A DNA stretch of 64,000 bases from Cyanomargarita calcarea GSE-NOS-MK-12-04C (GCA_019359595.1 JAHHGZ010000016.1:90419-154418); one strand, 5' to 3'. Numbered from the stretch's first letter, positions 47,065 through 55,227 are shown. The notes: a model not told the origin generated them from the letters alone. A program made the numbers and translations.

Positions 47065-48129
47065 ATGATTGTAGTATTAAAATCTGGTACACCTGCTGAA
47101 GAAATTACCCGCATCAGTGAAGAACTTGCTGAAAGTTGGGGAGTAAATGTCGAGAAAAGCATCGGCGAACATAAAGTTATTTTGGGAATGATTGGAGACA
47201 CTGCAACCCTCGACCAGAGACAGATCCAAAAATTGAGTCCTTGGATTGAGCAAGTGTTGCGAGTCGAGAAACCTTTTAAGCGGGTGAGTCGAGAATTCCG
47301 CTATGGAGATGCCAGTGAAGTACTTGTGTCCACACCAAATGGTTTCGTACCTTTTGGCGAACATCATCCAGTTGTGATAGTTGCTGGACCATGTTCCGTT
47401 GAAAATGAAGAGATGATTATCGAGACAGCAAAGCGGGTGAAGGCAGCAGGAGCAAAGTTTCTCCGTGGTGGAGCATATAAACCCCGCACCTCACCTTATG
47501 CGTTTCAAGGTTATGGTGAAAGCGCTTTAGACTTATTAGCAGCAGCTAGAGAAGTAACAGGATTAGGTATTATCACTGAGTTGATGGATACTGCCGACTT
47601 ATCTGCAGTCGCCAACACAGCGGATGTCATCCAAATTGGAGCGAGGAATATGCAAAACTTCGCTTTGCTGAAAAAAGTTGGCGCTCAAGATAAACCTGTA
47701 TTACTAAAGCGTGGGATGTGCGCCAGCATTGACGAGTGGTTGATGGCAGCAGAATATATTCTGGCAGCGGGAAATCCGAATGTGATTCTTTGCGAACGTG
47801 GGGTTAGAACCTTTGATACAAAATATGCCCGCAACACATTAGATTTATCCGTGATTCCAGTATTGCGATCGCTCACTCATTTACCAATCATGATTGACCC
47901 CAGTCACGGTACTGGTAGATCCGAATACGTTGGACCGATGGCAATGGCCGCGATTGCAGCCGGCACAGATTCCTTAATGATTGAAGTTCACCCTAATCCT
48001 GCTAAAGCTCTATCCGACGGACCTCAATCTCTAACTCCAGAACAGTTTGACAGCATGGTTGAGCAAATGTCAGTGTTTGGGAAAGCAGTCGGTCGCTGGT
48101 CAGAGCGTAGTTTGGTAACTTCTGCTTAG
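47065..48129 (+). CDS. aroG: 3-deoxy-7-phosphoheptulonate synthase (DAHP synthase, AroF/AroG type)
   Basis: A 354-residue type I-beta DAHP synthase catalysing the first shikimate step from phosphoenolpyruvate and erythrose 4-phosphate. An N-terminal ferredoxin-like regulatory domain (1-80) precedes the barrel with VAGPCSVENEEM, RGGAYKPRTSPYAFQG, LLKRGMCAS and MIDPSHGTGR. It is the last biosynthetic gene of the block, matching aroG at the end of the N. punctiforme cluster. Confidence 0.94.
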   Translation: MIVVLKSGTPAEEITRISEELAESWGVNVEKSIGEHKVILGMIGDTATLDQRQIQKLSPWIEQVLRVEKPFKRVSREFRYGDASEVLVSTPNGFVPFGEHHPVVIVAGPCSVENEEMIIETAKRVKAAGAKFLRGGAYKPRTSPYAFQGYGESALDLLAAAREVTGLGIITELMDTADLSAVANTADVIQIGARNMQNFALLKKVGAQDKPVLLKRGMCASIDEWLMAAEYILAAGNPNVILCERGVRTFDTKYARNTLDLSVIPVLRSLTHLPIMIDPSHGTGRSEYVGPMAMAAIAAGTDSLMIEVHPNPAKALSDGPQSLTPEQFDSMVEQMSVFGKAVGRWSERSLVTSA

Positions 48130-48145
48130 TTATTGGACTGGCGGA

Positions 48146-48275
48146 TTTTCAAACGCTTTGCGACGTTGCTGAATCATGCGGCTAAATCGGCTCGTATCTA
48201 CAGAGGTTTTGAATACATCACCAAGCTGATTTTATATTTAAATTTAGCAACGTCAGCAAAGCCATTGCTTGAAAA
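48146..48275. repeat. Long-range inverted repeat after aroG
   Basis: CTTTGCGACGTTGCT (48156-48170) pairs with AGCAACGTCAGCAAAG (48246-48261), 15 bp with a single bulge, and TTTTCAA (48146-48152) pairs with TTGAAAA (48269-48275) outside it. It may be the remnant of a small mobile element or a boundary structure at the end of the pigment block. Confidence 0.6.
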
Positions 48276-48284
48276 AATAGTTTT

Positions 48285-48311
48285 ATGATTGGATAAACCA
48301 ATCATAATTTT
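48285..48311 (+). terminator. Possible weak terminator of the scytonemin block
   Basis: ATGATTGG (48285-48292) and CCAATCAT (48298-48305) form an 8-bp stem with a 5-nt loop, followed by AATTTTCC. The T-run is short, so termination may be partial. Confidence 0.4.
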
Positions 48312-49135
48312 CCATTACTTTAGCAGTAGGCACTGGCATATAATAGCCGATTAATTATCGAGAATAACTATTAGACAGTGCTTGCTTGTTGCTCTATTGT
48401 TATTTGTTGATAGAGCGGACAGGATGCCCACCCATTTTATATTTAATTACGCCGATCTACTTAATGATAATTATTTAATATCAAATCCGGATATCTAGTA
48501 CAGGTCGGCGGAAATAAAACTACCATCTGAAATAGGCAAAAAGCTTATAACATAGGTGTTCTTTCTTTTTACCTTCTTACAAAGTTAGGCGCGACGGAAA
48601 CCGACTAAGCAACACTTTGCGCTTTTTACTTTTTAATGAGTGCCTTGTTGTACTAGTTAGAATTTGAACCCATCCTACAGGCACTACAACCTACACTCCT
48701 GACCTATTTTTAAACTACAATAAGAGCTTATTTCTCTGCAATGAGCCTACCTTTCAAGAAGGAGTAAGCCTAATGTGCAATCCAAAAAAAGGTGCTTAAA
48801 ATAACCTGGAACTCGTCATACAAAGAATTTTATATCATGCGGGTTAAAGGCATCTAAATATTTGACAAAGATATCAAAAAATTATTCATTGTAATCTTAA
48901 TTATTCTTGTTTAGATTATGAAGGTAAAGGAGTTCTAATTACTGTTTTATTTTTGTTAACTAAAAAATGGGTTATAGCAATCTACAAGGTGACCCGATAA
49001 GCTTTATAGGCTTATAGTTAATAGCTAAATTTGGTGATAAAAATACAACAAGAAAGTTACGAAATTGATCCAAGTTCTTGTTGATGTTCGCAGGCGATCG
49101 CAATTTTTTACCGAAAATTAAGAGGATTATTACTA
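48312..49135. other. Long gene-free region before the repeat-protein genes
   Basis: Over 800 bp without a supported frame. It is AT-rich, has a HIP1-like site near 49094 and a conserved GGATGCCCACCC motif near 48422 found elsewhere in the window. The last 20 bp carry AAGAGGATTATT in front of ATG 49136, a leader shared with the next paralogous gene. Its length suggests a long 5' UTR or an unrecognised small RNA. Confidence 0.35.
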
Positions 49136-49879
49136 ATGGCAAATTCTACTGATTCAATGTCTGGTGGTAGCAACCCAAACTCCCTTGGGCAATCACCTTG
49201 GGGTCGCTTAGGCGAAGTCGGTATCGACGACTTAGGTAGCCTTTTCAGCGGCGTAGGCAATCAATCCAGTGGCGGGGGCAACCCTTTTGGTGACAACCCG
49301 TTAGCTGCCGAAGTACTGTTTGGTGGTGGTGGTAATAATGGGGGATCGCCCTTTAGTAATTTAAGGACAAACATTGACAAGCTAGTTGGTGGCTTGACAA
49401 CTGGTAGCAACCCGATGTCTGGTGGTGGCGGTCAATCTGGTAGTGGTGACAGTGTGTTTCCGCAATCACCCACCGGTGGCGCAAGTAGCGGTATCCCTAT
49501 CCCCATTGAAGGTGGCGGTATCGGTGGTCCTCCATCTGGCGATCTCAGCGACCCGTTTGCACCTGGAGGCGCGTTTGACATCCCATCTGCTGACACCTTT
49601 GATTTAGCTAGCTATGGCATCCCAACTGAGGGCAGCTTCGATCCAGCTAGCTATGGCATCCCAACTGAGGGCAGCTTTGATCCAGCTAGCTATGGTATCC
49701 CAACTGGTGGCGGTATCGGTAGTGGCGCAAGTAGCGGTATCCCGTCATTTGGTGGTGAAGGTAGCGGTATCCCGTCATTTGGTGGTGAAGGTAGCAGCAT
49801 CCCATCATTCGGTGGTGGCGCTGGTAACACTATTCCCTCATTCGGCGCTGGCAGTGGTAGCAGCATCCCCTTTGCTTAG
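49136..49879 (+). CDS. Gly/Ser-rich cysteine-free repeat protein, unknown function
   Basis: A 247-residue low-complexity protein that I do not recognise. A Gly/Asn-rich N-terminal half is followed by three 13-residue repeats (D.ASYGIPTEGSF, about 156-194) and then SGIPSFGGEG-type 10-residue repeats to the end. It has no cysteine, signal peptide, membrane helix or coiled coil. A good AAGAGG Shine-Dalgarno lies before the ATG. Leader and first codons resemble those of the next gene (AGGATTATT...ATGG.AAATTCTA), so the two are likely paralogous or co-regulated. A structural, possibly extracellular or sheath-associated role is a guess from composition and from lying next to the scytonemin genes. 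Confidence 0.75.
   Translation: MANSTDSMSGGSNPNSLGQSPWGRLGEVGIDDLGSLFSGVGNQSSGGGNPFGDNPLAAEVLFGGGGNNGGSPFSNLRTNIDKLVGGLTTGSNPMSGGGGQSGSGDSVFPQSPTGGASSGIPIPIEGGGIGGPPSGDLSDPFAPGGAFDIPSADTFDLASYGIPTEGSFDPASYGIPTEGSFDPASYGIPTGGGIGSGASSGIPSFGGEGSGIPSFGGEGSSIPSFGGGAGNTIPSFGAGSGSSIPFA
49601..49717 (+). repeat. Three 39-bp coding tandem repeats
   Basis: Units start at 49601, 49640 and 49679 and are nearly identical (GATCCAGCTAGCTATGGCAT core). A second array of 30-bp SGIPSFGGEG units follows at about 49733-49810. Both keep the reading frame. Confidence 0.9.
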
Positions 49880-50052
49880 AGTTTTAATTTAAAGTCCAAA
49901 TTTTGGGTTGCCTTAGTTTATGGGGCGACCCAAATTCCTTGTGAGCTACTAATCAATAACTAGCTTGCACTCAATAAAAAGAACAAAGTCATAAAACGGC
50001 CTTGATTCTGTTCTAGAAAATTATTGTTCTAAAAATAGGAGGATTATTGTTG

Positions 50053-51816
50053 ATGGAAAATTCTATTGTGAATTCTGTTGATCTTAGTAGCAACCTATCT
50101 ACTAACTTAGTTAGTTCCTTGGCTGGTAGCAGCCCATTGAGTAGCAGCAGTTTATCGAGCGGACAAATTAGTAATGGTAGCGGCAGCCCGTTTGCTGGTG
50201 TCAACGTAATCGTTGGTAATGGTCAATGGATAATCGATAGTGAAAGCACACCAGAGAGTATTTCGTCAGCGTTAACGGCTTCTGTTGACAAGTTGATTGA
50301 CTCCGTATTTGTCAAATTGCGTGACAAACTACCTTTAAATGACGCTGACAATGGTTTGAACGATAAAAACCCATTTGCTGATGGAAACAACCCGTTTGGT
50401 GATGGAAATCAGCCTTCGGCACCAGCTTTGGATTTATTGAATGCCAGTGGGGAAAACTTACCCAATGGGGCTGCCAACTCGTTCGATGACAGCAACCCAA
50501 TTGCAACTGGTGGTGAGAATCCTTTCGCAACTGGTGGTGAGAATCCTTTCGCAACTGGTGGTGAGAATCCCTTTGCAACTGGTGGTGAGAATCCTTTCGC
50601 AACTGGTGGTGAGAATCCTTTTGCAACTGGTGGTGAGAATCCCTTTGCAACTGGTGGTGAGAATCCTTTCGCAACTGGTGGTGAGAATCCCTTTGCAACT
50701 GGTGGTGAGAATCCTTTCGCAACTGGTGGTGAGAATCCCTTTGCAACTGATGGCAGTACATCTGAGCAACCATCTTTCGACATATTGAAATTAGTCTTTG
50801 GTGAAAACGACAAACTAACGTTCTTAAACGGTACTGACAATGGTTCCACTGATGGCAGTATGCCTCAGCAATCACCCTCCGAAATCTTGAAGAGCGTCCA
50901 AGCTGATATCTTAAGCGTAACTAAAACTCTTAACTCTGGAAACCTGTTTGCTGGTGGTAACAATACGCCTTTGCAAACACCCTCCGATCTATTAATGCTG
51001 TTCAAGAATGATATGTTCAGCTTCAATAGCGGTCTCAACGCGGTCAACCAATTGGCAAGTGCTGACAACTCGTCTGTAGGTGGTGCTAGCAACCCGTTCC
51101 TCAGCCTATTTGCTGGTGGCAGTCAGGATAAAGAAATACCTTTCGATATCTTGAATGTCGCCCTTGAAGGCATTTTACCCTTCAATGGTAAAGATAACGT
51201 GTTTAGTACTAGCGAAGGCGAAATACCCATTGGTTATGGCAACCACGACTTTGGTAGTGATAACGCAACTATCGGTAATGCCAATTGGGATTACGGGAAC
51301 TTCAACGCAACCATCGGTAATGGTAACTGGCTTTGGGACTCCAGTACTGACAACGCAACCATAGGTAATGGTAATTGGAATTTAGACTCCACCCATGACA
51401 ACAAAACCATTGGCAATGGTAACTGGAATTGGAATTCCACTAGTGACAACACAACCCTTGGTAATGGCAATTGGCACTTCGGAAATAACAACACAACCCT
51501 TGGTAATGGTAACTGGGACTTTGGTAGTAACAACACTGTGATTGGTAATGGCAACAAAATTTTCACTAGTAACAGCATAGTCATTGGTAATGGCAACTGG
51601 TCTGTAGTTATTGACAAATCAACTAGTGGTGCCACTGACTTACTCAGCCAGCTAGATACATGGGTGTTGTCAATGGGAGTAAAAGATGCTACTGATAACT
51701 TAGTGGATAGCGTGATGGGCACACTAGGTAAAGTGTTCGAGCCGTTAAAAGGCGACCTTACTGCATCAGGTACTAAAACTTATAATCAACTCTTCTCCCA
51801 AAGCAGCCATTCATAA
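50053..51816 (+). CDS. Asn/Gly-rich tandem-repeat protein with ENPFATGG and GNGNW arrays, unknown function
   Basis: A 587-residue cysteine-free protein of unrecognised family. A Ser-rich N-terminus (1-55) with one early VGNGQWIID motif is followed by ten exact ENPFATGG octapeptides (about 155-234). A mixed region contains DILK/DLL amphipathic segments spaced between NPF motifs. Then come about nine repeats of IGNGNW-x(5-9)-N-(A/T)-T (about 395-520), whose Asn/Thr-ladder spacing suggests a stacked beta-helix. There is no signal peptide. ATG 50053 has AGGAGG at proper spacing; TTGs at 50047 and 50050 are too close to it. Secretion by a non-classical or type I route and a matrix role are only inferences. 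Confidence 0.8.
   Translation: MENSIVNSVDLSSNLSTNLVSSLAGSSPLSSSSLSSGQISNGSGSPFAGVNVIVGNGQWIIDSESTPESISSALTASVDKLIDSVFVKLRDKLPLNDADNGLNDKNPFADGNNPFGDGNQPSAPALDLLNASGENLPNGAANSFDDSNPIATGGENPFATGGENPFATGGENPFATGGENPFATGGENPFATGGENPFATGGENPFATGGENPFATGGENPFATGGENPFATDGSTSEQPSFDILKLVFGENDKLTFLNGTDNGSTDGSMPQQSPSEILKSVQADILSVTKTLNSGNLFAGGNNTPLQTPSDLLMLFKNDMFSFNSGLNAVNQLASADNSSVGGASNPFLSLFAGGSQDKEIPFDILNVALEGILPFNGKDNVFSTSEGEIPIGYGNHDFGSDNATIGNANWDYGNFNATIGNGNWLWDSSTDNATIGNGNWNLDSTHDNKTIGNGNWNWNSTSDNTTLGNGNWHFGNNNTTLGNGNWDFGSNNTVIGNGNKIFTSNSIVIGNGNWSVVIDKSTSGATDLLSQLDTWVLSMGVKDATDNLVDSVMGTLGKVFEPLKGDLTASGTKTYNQLFSQSSHS
50515..50754 (+). repeat. Ten 24-bp in-frame tandem repeats (ENPFATGG minisatellite)
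   Basis: Ten uninterrupted copies of GAGAATCC(T/C)TT(C/T)GCAACT plus GGTGGT at 24-bp spacing. Only the Pro and Phe third bases vary, and over copies 3-10 they mostly alternate (CCC TTT then CCT TTC), which implies expansion by a 48-bp double unit. All amino acids are kept, except GG to DG at the last copy. The array leaves every reading frame open on both strands, which creates spurious long frames. Confidence 0.95.
51232..51600 (+). repeat. GNGNW coding repeats (39-48 bp units)
   Basis: Nine diverged units of 13-16 codons, each with GGTAATGG(C/T)AA(C/T)TGG encoding GNGNW. Units differ in length by whole codons, and some neighbouring units share longer identity, so recent and older duplications coexist. 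Confidence 0.85.
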
Positions 51817-52156
51817 ACAGTTAGAGTAATCCAAGAAATAAATGATCCTGTAGGATATGCGAAACGCATATCCTACAAATACACGCATAGAAAAGAGGCT
51901 TAAGTAGGTGAGCGTAAATAAACACAACTATAGTTGTGTCCGCAGCGTTGCGTAGCTACTCTACGAGAATGCTCCGCAAACCCATAGGGTGGAGAATCAA
52001 AGTTAGCGTTCAGCGTTTCCGCAGGATAGCAATTCGCTTGCGGTTTTGACCTTTTTACATTTTGTTACATAGTTAGGTTTATTCGTGCCTACCTACTTAT
52101 CCTACGAGTTTTTTTTAATTGGAATGCTCTTAGTACTATCTAAATAAATTCTGCGT
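51817..52156. other. Intergenic region with a 13-bp perfect hairpin
   Basis: TGTAGGATATGCG (51849-51861) pairs perfectly with CGCATATCCTACA (51865-51877) around an AAA loop, 33 bp after the repeat-protein stop. It lacks a U-run but is a likely 3' end structure for that mRNA and for the converging gene. A GCGTTGCGTAGCTACTCTAC element near 51949-51968 and an AGCGTTTCCGCAGG sequence near 52013 are common cyanobacterial repeat types. No gene is seen. Confidence 0.5.
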
Positions 52157-52657
52157 TTAAAATTGAATAATCTCAAACTCCATTTGATGACTATTGAGAA
52201 AATTATGAGTGAAATGATCCACCACATTCGTATCGCTCAATTCTAAATTATAAAAATCTACAGTTTCATGCTCAAAATATGGTCCTGCATGCCAAGTTCC
52301 CGCACTTAATTTAATAAAACAATTCCCTGGAATCCGAAAAGCCGCAATCTCCTCTAACGCTGGTTCATTAACATCATTATTCGGGGGTGCAACTGCAATT
52401 AACCAATCTTTCCCTTCGAGAGAACCCAGACATTGGGTGCATTCCACATGGCGAGTAATTGTATGAAATTTGCGCCCTCTACCTTGCAACCGCATAATAT
52501 AAAATCTGGGAATGCCATTTTGCAACTTTAACTGGGCATCTTCCGCATCGAATCCTTTACCGTCTTTACTAGCAGAAATTACTTGTCCGTAGCGCTGAAA
52601 ATTTTCTGGCGTTATTAATTGGGCTTGTAGTTCTTGTATGGTTTTTGAGCTATTCAT
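52157..52657 (-). CDS. Ureidoglycolate lyase-family cupin (AllA-like), copy 2
   Basis: A 166-residue AllA-fold protein with LITPENFQRYGQVI at the start, ITRHVECTQCLGSL (metal-binding strand) and FIKLSAGTWHAGPYF. It is closer in length to characterised AllA (about 160) than the copy at 8931-9506 and may be the true ureidoglycolate lyase. It stands alone on the minus strand between the repeat-protein gene and a DoxX-like gene. Its N-terminus includes MNSSKTIQELQ, chosen because the ATG fits the family start. Confidence 0.8.
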   Translation of the reverse strand: MNSSKTIQELQAQLITPENFQRYGQVISASKDGKGFDAEDAQLKLQNGIPRFYIMRLQGRGRKFHTITRHVECTQCLGSLEGKDWLIAVAPPNNDVNEPALEEIAAFRIPGNCFIKLSAGTWHAGPYFEHETVDFYNLELSDTNVVDHFTHNFLNSHQMEFEIIQF

Positions 52658-52914
52658 ATGAAAAAAATGAAGGATAAATGATGAATGTTAAAATATCACG
52701 ATCTTAACTACAGCTTTTCCTAAATTCATCGCAAATTATTGAAAGGCAGAGGTTCTTCACATTAGGCATACTCGTTGCAAACATTCCGTCAAAGATACTT
52801 TAACGCTAGGTTATCGCTCTCGGATAGCTTCGCTAACGCAGGGTTTCGCCACAAAAGAAGAAAATCTTGTACTAAGATACTTGAAATTCCATTTTATCCT
52901 TCATTATTCGCTCT

Positions 52915-53364
52915 TCACTCCTTAGTTTCTAATTCTTTAGAAATGAGTGATTTGGGAATAATTGAAGCTTGTTTGTCTGAATTGGAAGGTTTGGTATACC
53001 ACCAAGCCCAAGCAATTAAAACCGCCTGAAACGGAAGTCTGGCAAAATACAAAAAGGTTGAATCTGGTATATTTTCAAGCTTAATGTGATTAACTGCCAT
53101 ATTGATATTAGCTGGAAAAACAGCAATAAAAAGTGCAATTAATCCCCAAGCTGCAGCTTGACTTACAGGCGGGACTAATAAACCGATTCCACCGAGAATT
53201 TCATAAAAGCCGCTTAGATAAACTAATCCTAAAGGATAGGGAAGTTGTGGTGGTACGATTCTGAAATATTGGTCGGCAACGGTAAAGTGTGTTATTCCAA
53301 CGATAATGATAGCTACTGCAAGGATAACACGTAACAGTTCTTTGTTTTTCTTGATGAGTTCCAT
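52915..53364 (-). CDS. DoxX-like four-helix membrane protein
   Basis: A 149-residue protein with four transmembrane helices: ILAVAIIIVGITHF, LVYLSGFYEILGGIGLLVP, AAAWGLIALFIAVFPANINMA and LPFQAVLIAWAWWY. The HFTVADQYFRIVPPQLPYP loop is characteristic of DoxX-related small membrane proteins. Function is not established; relatives are linked to quinone or thiosulfate metabolism. ATG 53364 is chosen over TTG 53379. About 257 bp with no gene separate it from the AllA-like gene. Confidence 0.8.
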   Translation of the reverse strand: MELIKKNKELLRVILAVAIIIVGITHFTVADQYFRIVPPQLPYPLGLVYLSGFYEILGGIGLLVPPVSQAAAWGLIALFIAVFPANINMAVNHIKLENIPDSTFLYFARLPFQAVLIAWAWWYTKPSNSDKQASIIPKSLISKELETKE

Positions 53365-53737
53365 CTTTTGTGAGTACAAACTAATTACCTAAAGCACTCC
53401 TTTAGTTTTACCGCCTCATTTGGTTTTGTCTTCTGCCAAGAGTAGGAAAAATCAGCCTGCTATACTATAGAGTTGAATAATCCGCTTCAATATTTAAAGT
53501 CAAATCAAAAATAGAAAACGAAAACCGCTTATTGTGAGTATTTAATGGATAGGTGTCCCAGCTATCCATCAATAGACAACCACAGCCCAAGAAATTGGTT
53601 TGTTGATGGGTGGCAGTAAGAATTAACTAAACCCAGCAGCAGAAAGTTTCTGTTTGGTATCATCTGTTGCAACAACCATTGTCGTTTTAGTATTAATGTA
53701 CTATCATGCATCGTTATATCTCAGGGCGAAGCTAAAT
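53365..53737. other. Divergent intergenic region
   Basis: Contains an imperfect inverted repeat (CCATCAATAGACAACCA near 53563-53579 with TGGTTTGTTGATGG near 53597-53610). The 84 bp before ATG 53738 are an open frame back to a TTG at 53654, which would encode a short hydrophobic segment, but this is not conserved-looking. No other gene is seen. Confidence 0.35.
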
Positions 53738-54487
53738 ATGGTAATGTCTGGAGAATTCAAGCAAGTCTCTCCCCAACTTCTCTTGAAGCTAAAAGAGAAT
53801 CCAGATTTTGTCAGGGTGTTTATTGGTTCAGACTGGATATCGGAATTAGATTACAAACAAACCATTGAATATCTTTGTCCTCAAAATATCTTAAAAATCA
53901 AGCTCGATATGCCTTTTAAAACATTGAAGTTTGATTTAACTCCAGTAATTAACTTTTACGGGAGGATGAAAGAACTCTTGGGGATTGTAGATTGCAGGAA
54001 AAGAATTGAGCCACATATTAATGTGATTCTTGCAGAAAGGAAAGCTGATGCTTGCGAACTGCATACATCCTGGGCAGAACTAGATTTTTTCCTGGCAGGA
54101 TATTGGTACTACGAAAGGATTGATAAATCGGCTGGGGATAGTTTACCTTTGATTGAGAAGTTTCACGAGTATAATATTCCGCTTGTCAATGCTAGTTTTG
54201 GTGGTAAAAAGATAGGATACGCAACTGATTCTGGAGCGGTAAGATATTTGATGCCCAATCAGGTTAAACTTGTGGCAAAGGCATTATCCCTGATTTCTGC
54301 TATCAATTTGCGGAGTCGATGTGAGATATTGATAGAGTGTGCGATTGCTCAAGGGAAGTATTATCCTGAGTATTGGGAATGTAAAAATGACTTTGATGGC
54401 TTCGTTGAATGTTTGTATAATCCTCTTGAACAGTATTTTAAAGATGCTGCCGATAAGGATTATGCGATGTTGTTCTATTTGATATAG
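53738..54487 (+). CDS. DUF1877-like protein
   Basis: A protein of about 249 residues. FKQVSPQLLLKLKENPDFVRVFI, HTSWAELDFFLAG (the Trp-containing helix) and the late KIGYATDSGAVRYLMPNQVKLVAKAL match the general pattern of DUF1877/YfbM-like proteins (the motifs are given in part). Function of that family is unknown. The preferred start is ATG 53738, before the family-like segment; a TTG at 53654 would prepend a hydrophobic stretch (VATTIVVLVLMYY) that could act as a membrane anchor. A decayed transporter fragment lies just downstream. Confidence 0.55.
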   Translation: MVMSGEFKQVSPQLLLKLKENPDFVRVFIGSDWISELDYKQTIEYLCPQNILKIKLDMPFKTLKFDLTPVINFYGRMKELLGIVDCRKRIEPHINVILAERKADACELHTSWAELDFFLAGYWYYERIDKSAGDSLPLIEKFHEYNIPLVNASFGGKKIGYATDSGAVRYLMPNQVKLVAKALSLISAINLRSRCEILIECAIAQGKYYPEYWECKNDFDGFVECLYNPLEQYFKDAADKDYAMLFYLI

Positions 54488-54543
54488 AAGCGGTTAGACT
54501 GGGTGTATTCTATCTTTTATTAATTATTTTTATTTCTTGAATT

Positions 54544-54783
54544 AACCTATGGTGGGAGACGATACGCACGCTTTATAAGTTTAGTGTCATGGGTGCGTTA
54601 TCTTACTGTTGTTGTCAGTGGATGTCTTGCTAATTTGGGTGGTGCTTATCTGACTTTGGTGCAGGTAAGATATTTTGTTGAGTCAATGAATGCTGGTAAA
54701 GGATTTATTGCGATCGCGCACAGGATGAATTTTTGACACGTGGTATCAAGAAAGCGACAAAAGCTTTACAGTTAAGACTATAG
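54544..54783 (+). pseudogene. Decayed nucleoside/simple-sugar-type ABC transporter permease
   Basis: Three blocks match the C-terminal part of BmpC/NupP-like permeases in order. VGDDTHAL (54553-54576) ends in a stop and a shifted frame. VRYLTVVVSGCLANLGGAYL continuing to SMNAGKGFIAIA (54593-54715) corresponds to the family SGxLAGLGGAYLSL...MTAGRGFIALA. ALQLRL followed by a stop (54763-54783) matches the family end. The blocks are out of frame or separated by deletions, and the N-terminal two-thirds of the gene are absent. A purine or nucleoside substrate for the lost transporter is inferred from family and from the catabolic genes in the window. Confidence 0.6.
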
Positions 54784-55227
54784 CCTTTGGGTCTAAATCT
54801 ACCCTATCCGTTTTTGGTCATATTACTATAGGCAATCGCATTATTTGCCCTAGTGAGCCAAAAAACTAAGTCTACACGACGATCGGCTTTGGAAGTCCAT
54901 TATTTCCAAGAAAATTGTAGGGGTGAATAAGGATGTTTTTTTTGCAACTGTCTATTGCTATTTTTGCAACTATGACAGATTGTAGTTCCAAACACCAACT
55001 ATGATAATATTTGCTTGATGGTACCAATAGCTTTGAGTGTTTTTCCCTAAATATTAGCGTGGACACTCAACTTATTGAGTGACAAACGAGCAACCCCATT
55101 TTAAGCCGCTCTTAGCCGTTTGAAGGTAGTCTCGTATATCTTCATGAGAATAAAACTTCTCTAAGAAGGAGGTTTTCTCAACAGTGGTTTGATATACATC
55201 ATTGCTTTAAAAGCGTCTCATTATATT
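54784..55227. other. Intergenic region before the receiver gene
   Basis: AT-rich with no supported gene. CACTCAA (55065-55071) and TTGAGTG (55076-55082) form a 7-bp hairpin. A strong AAGGAGG at 55166-55172 is not followed by a fitting start: the nearest TTG (55189) is 16 nt on and the preferred ATG (55228) farther still, so it may serve a short leader frame. Confidence 0.35.

Noticed and set aside
50515..50754. Possible CRISPR array
   Set aside because: The repeats are directly adjacent with no spacers and stay in frame within a gene. The heptad tracts also lack spacers. No cas genes are present.
50312..50875. Long antisense and shifted frames over the repeat array (minus 50312-50875, 50409-50849, 50458-50769; plus 50441-50788)
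   Set aside because: A 24-bp repeat without a stop keeps all six frames open. The frames encode monotonous peptides and have no ribosome binding site, while the plus-strand gene has non-repetitive flanks and a proper start.
52775..53029. 84-codon plus-strand frame
   Set aside because: It starts in a repeat-like spacer and mostly overlaps the antisense of the DoxX-like gene, which has clear membrane helices.
54872..55066. 64-codon minus-strand frame
   Set aside because: No recognisable motif, no ribosome binding site, and its composition is like the spacer around it.
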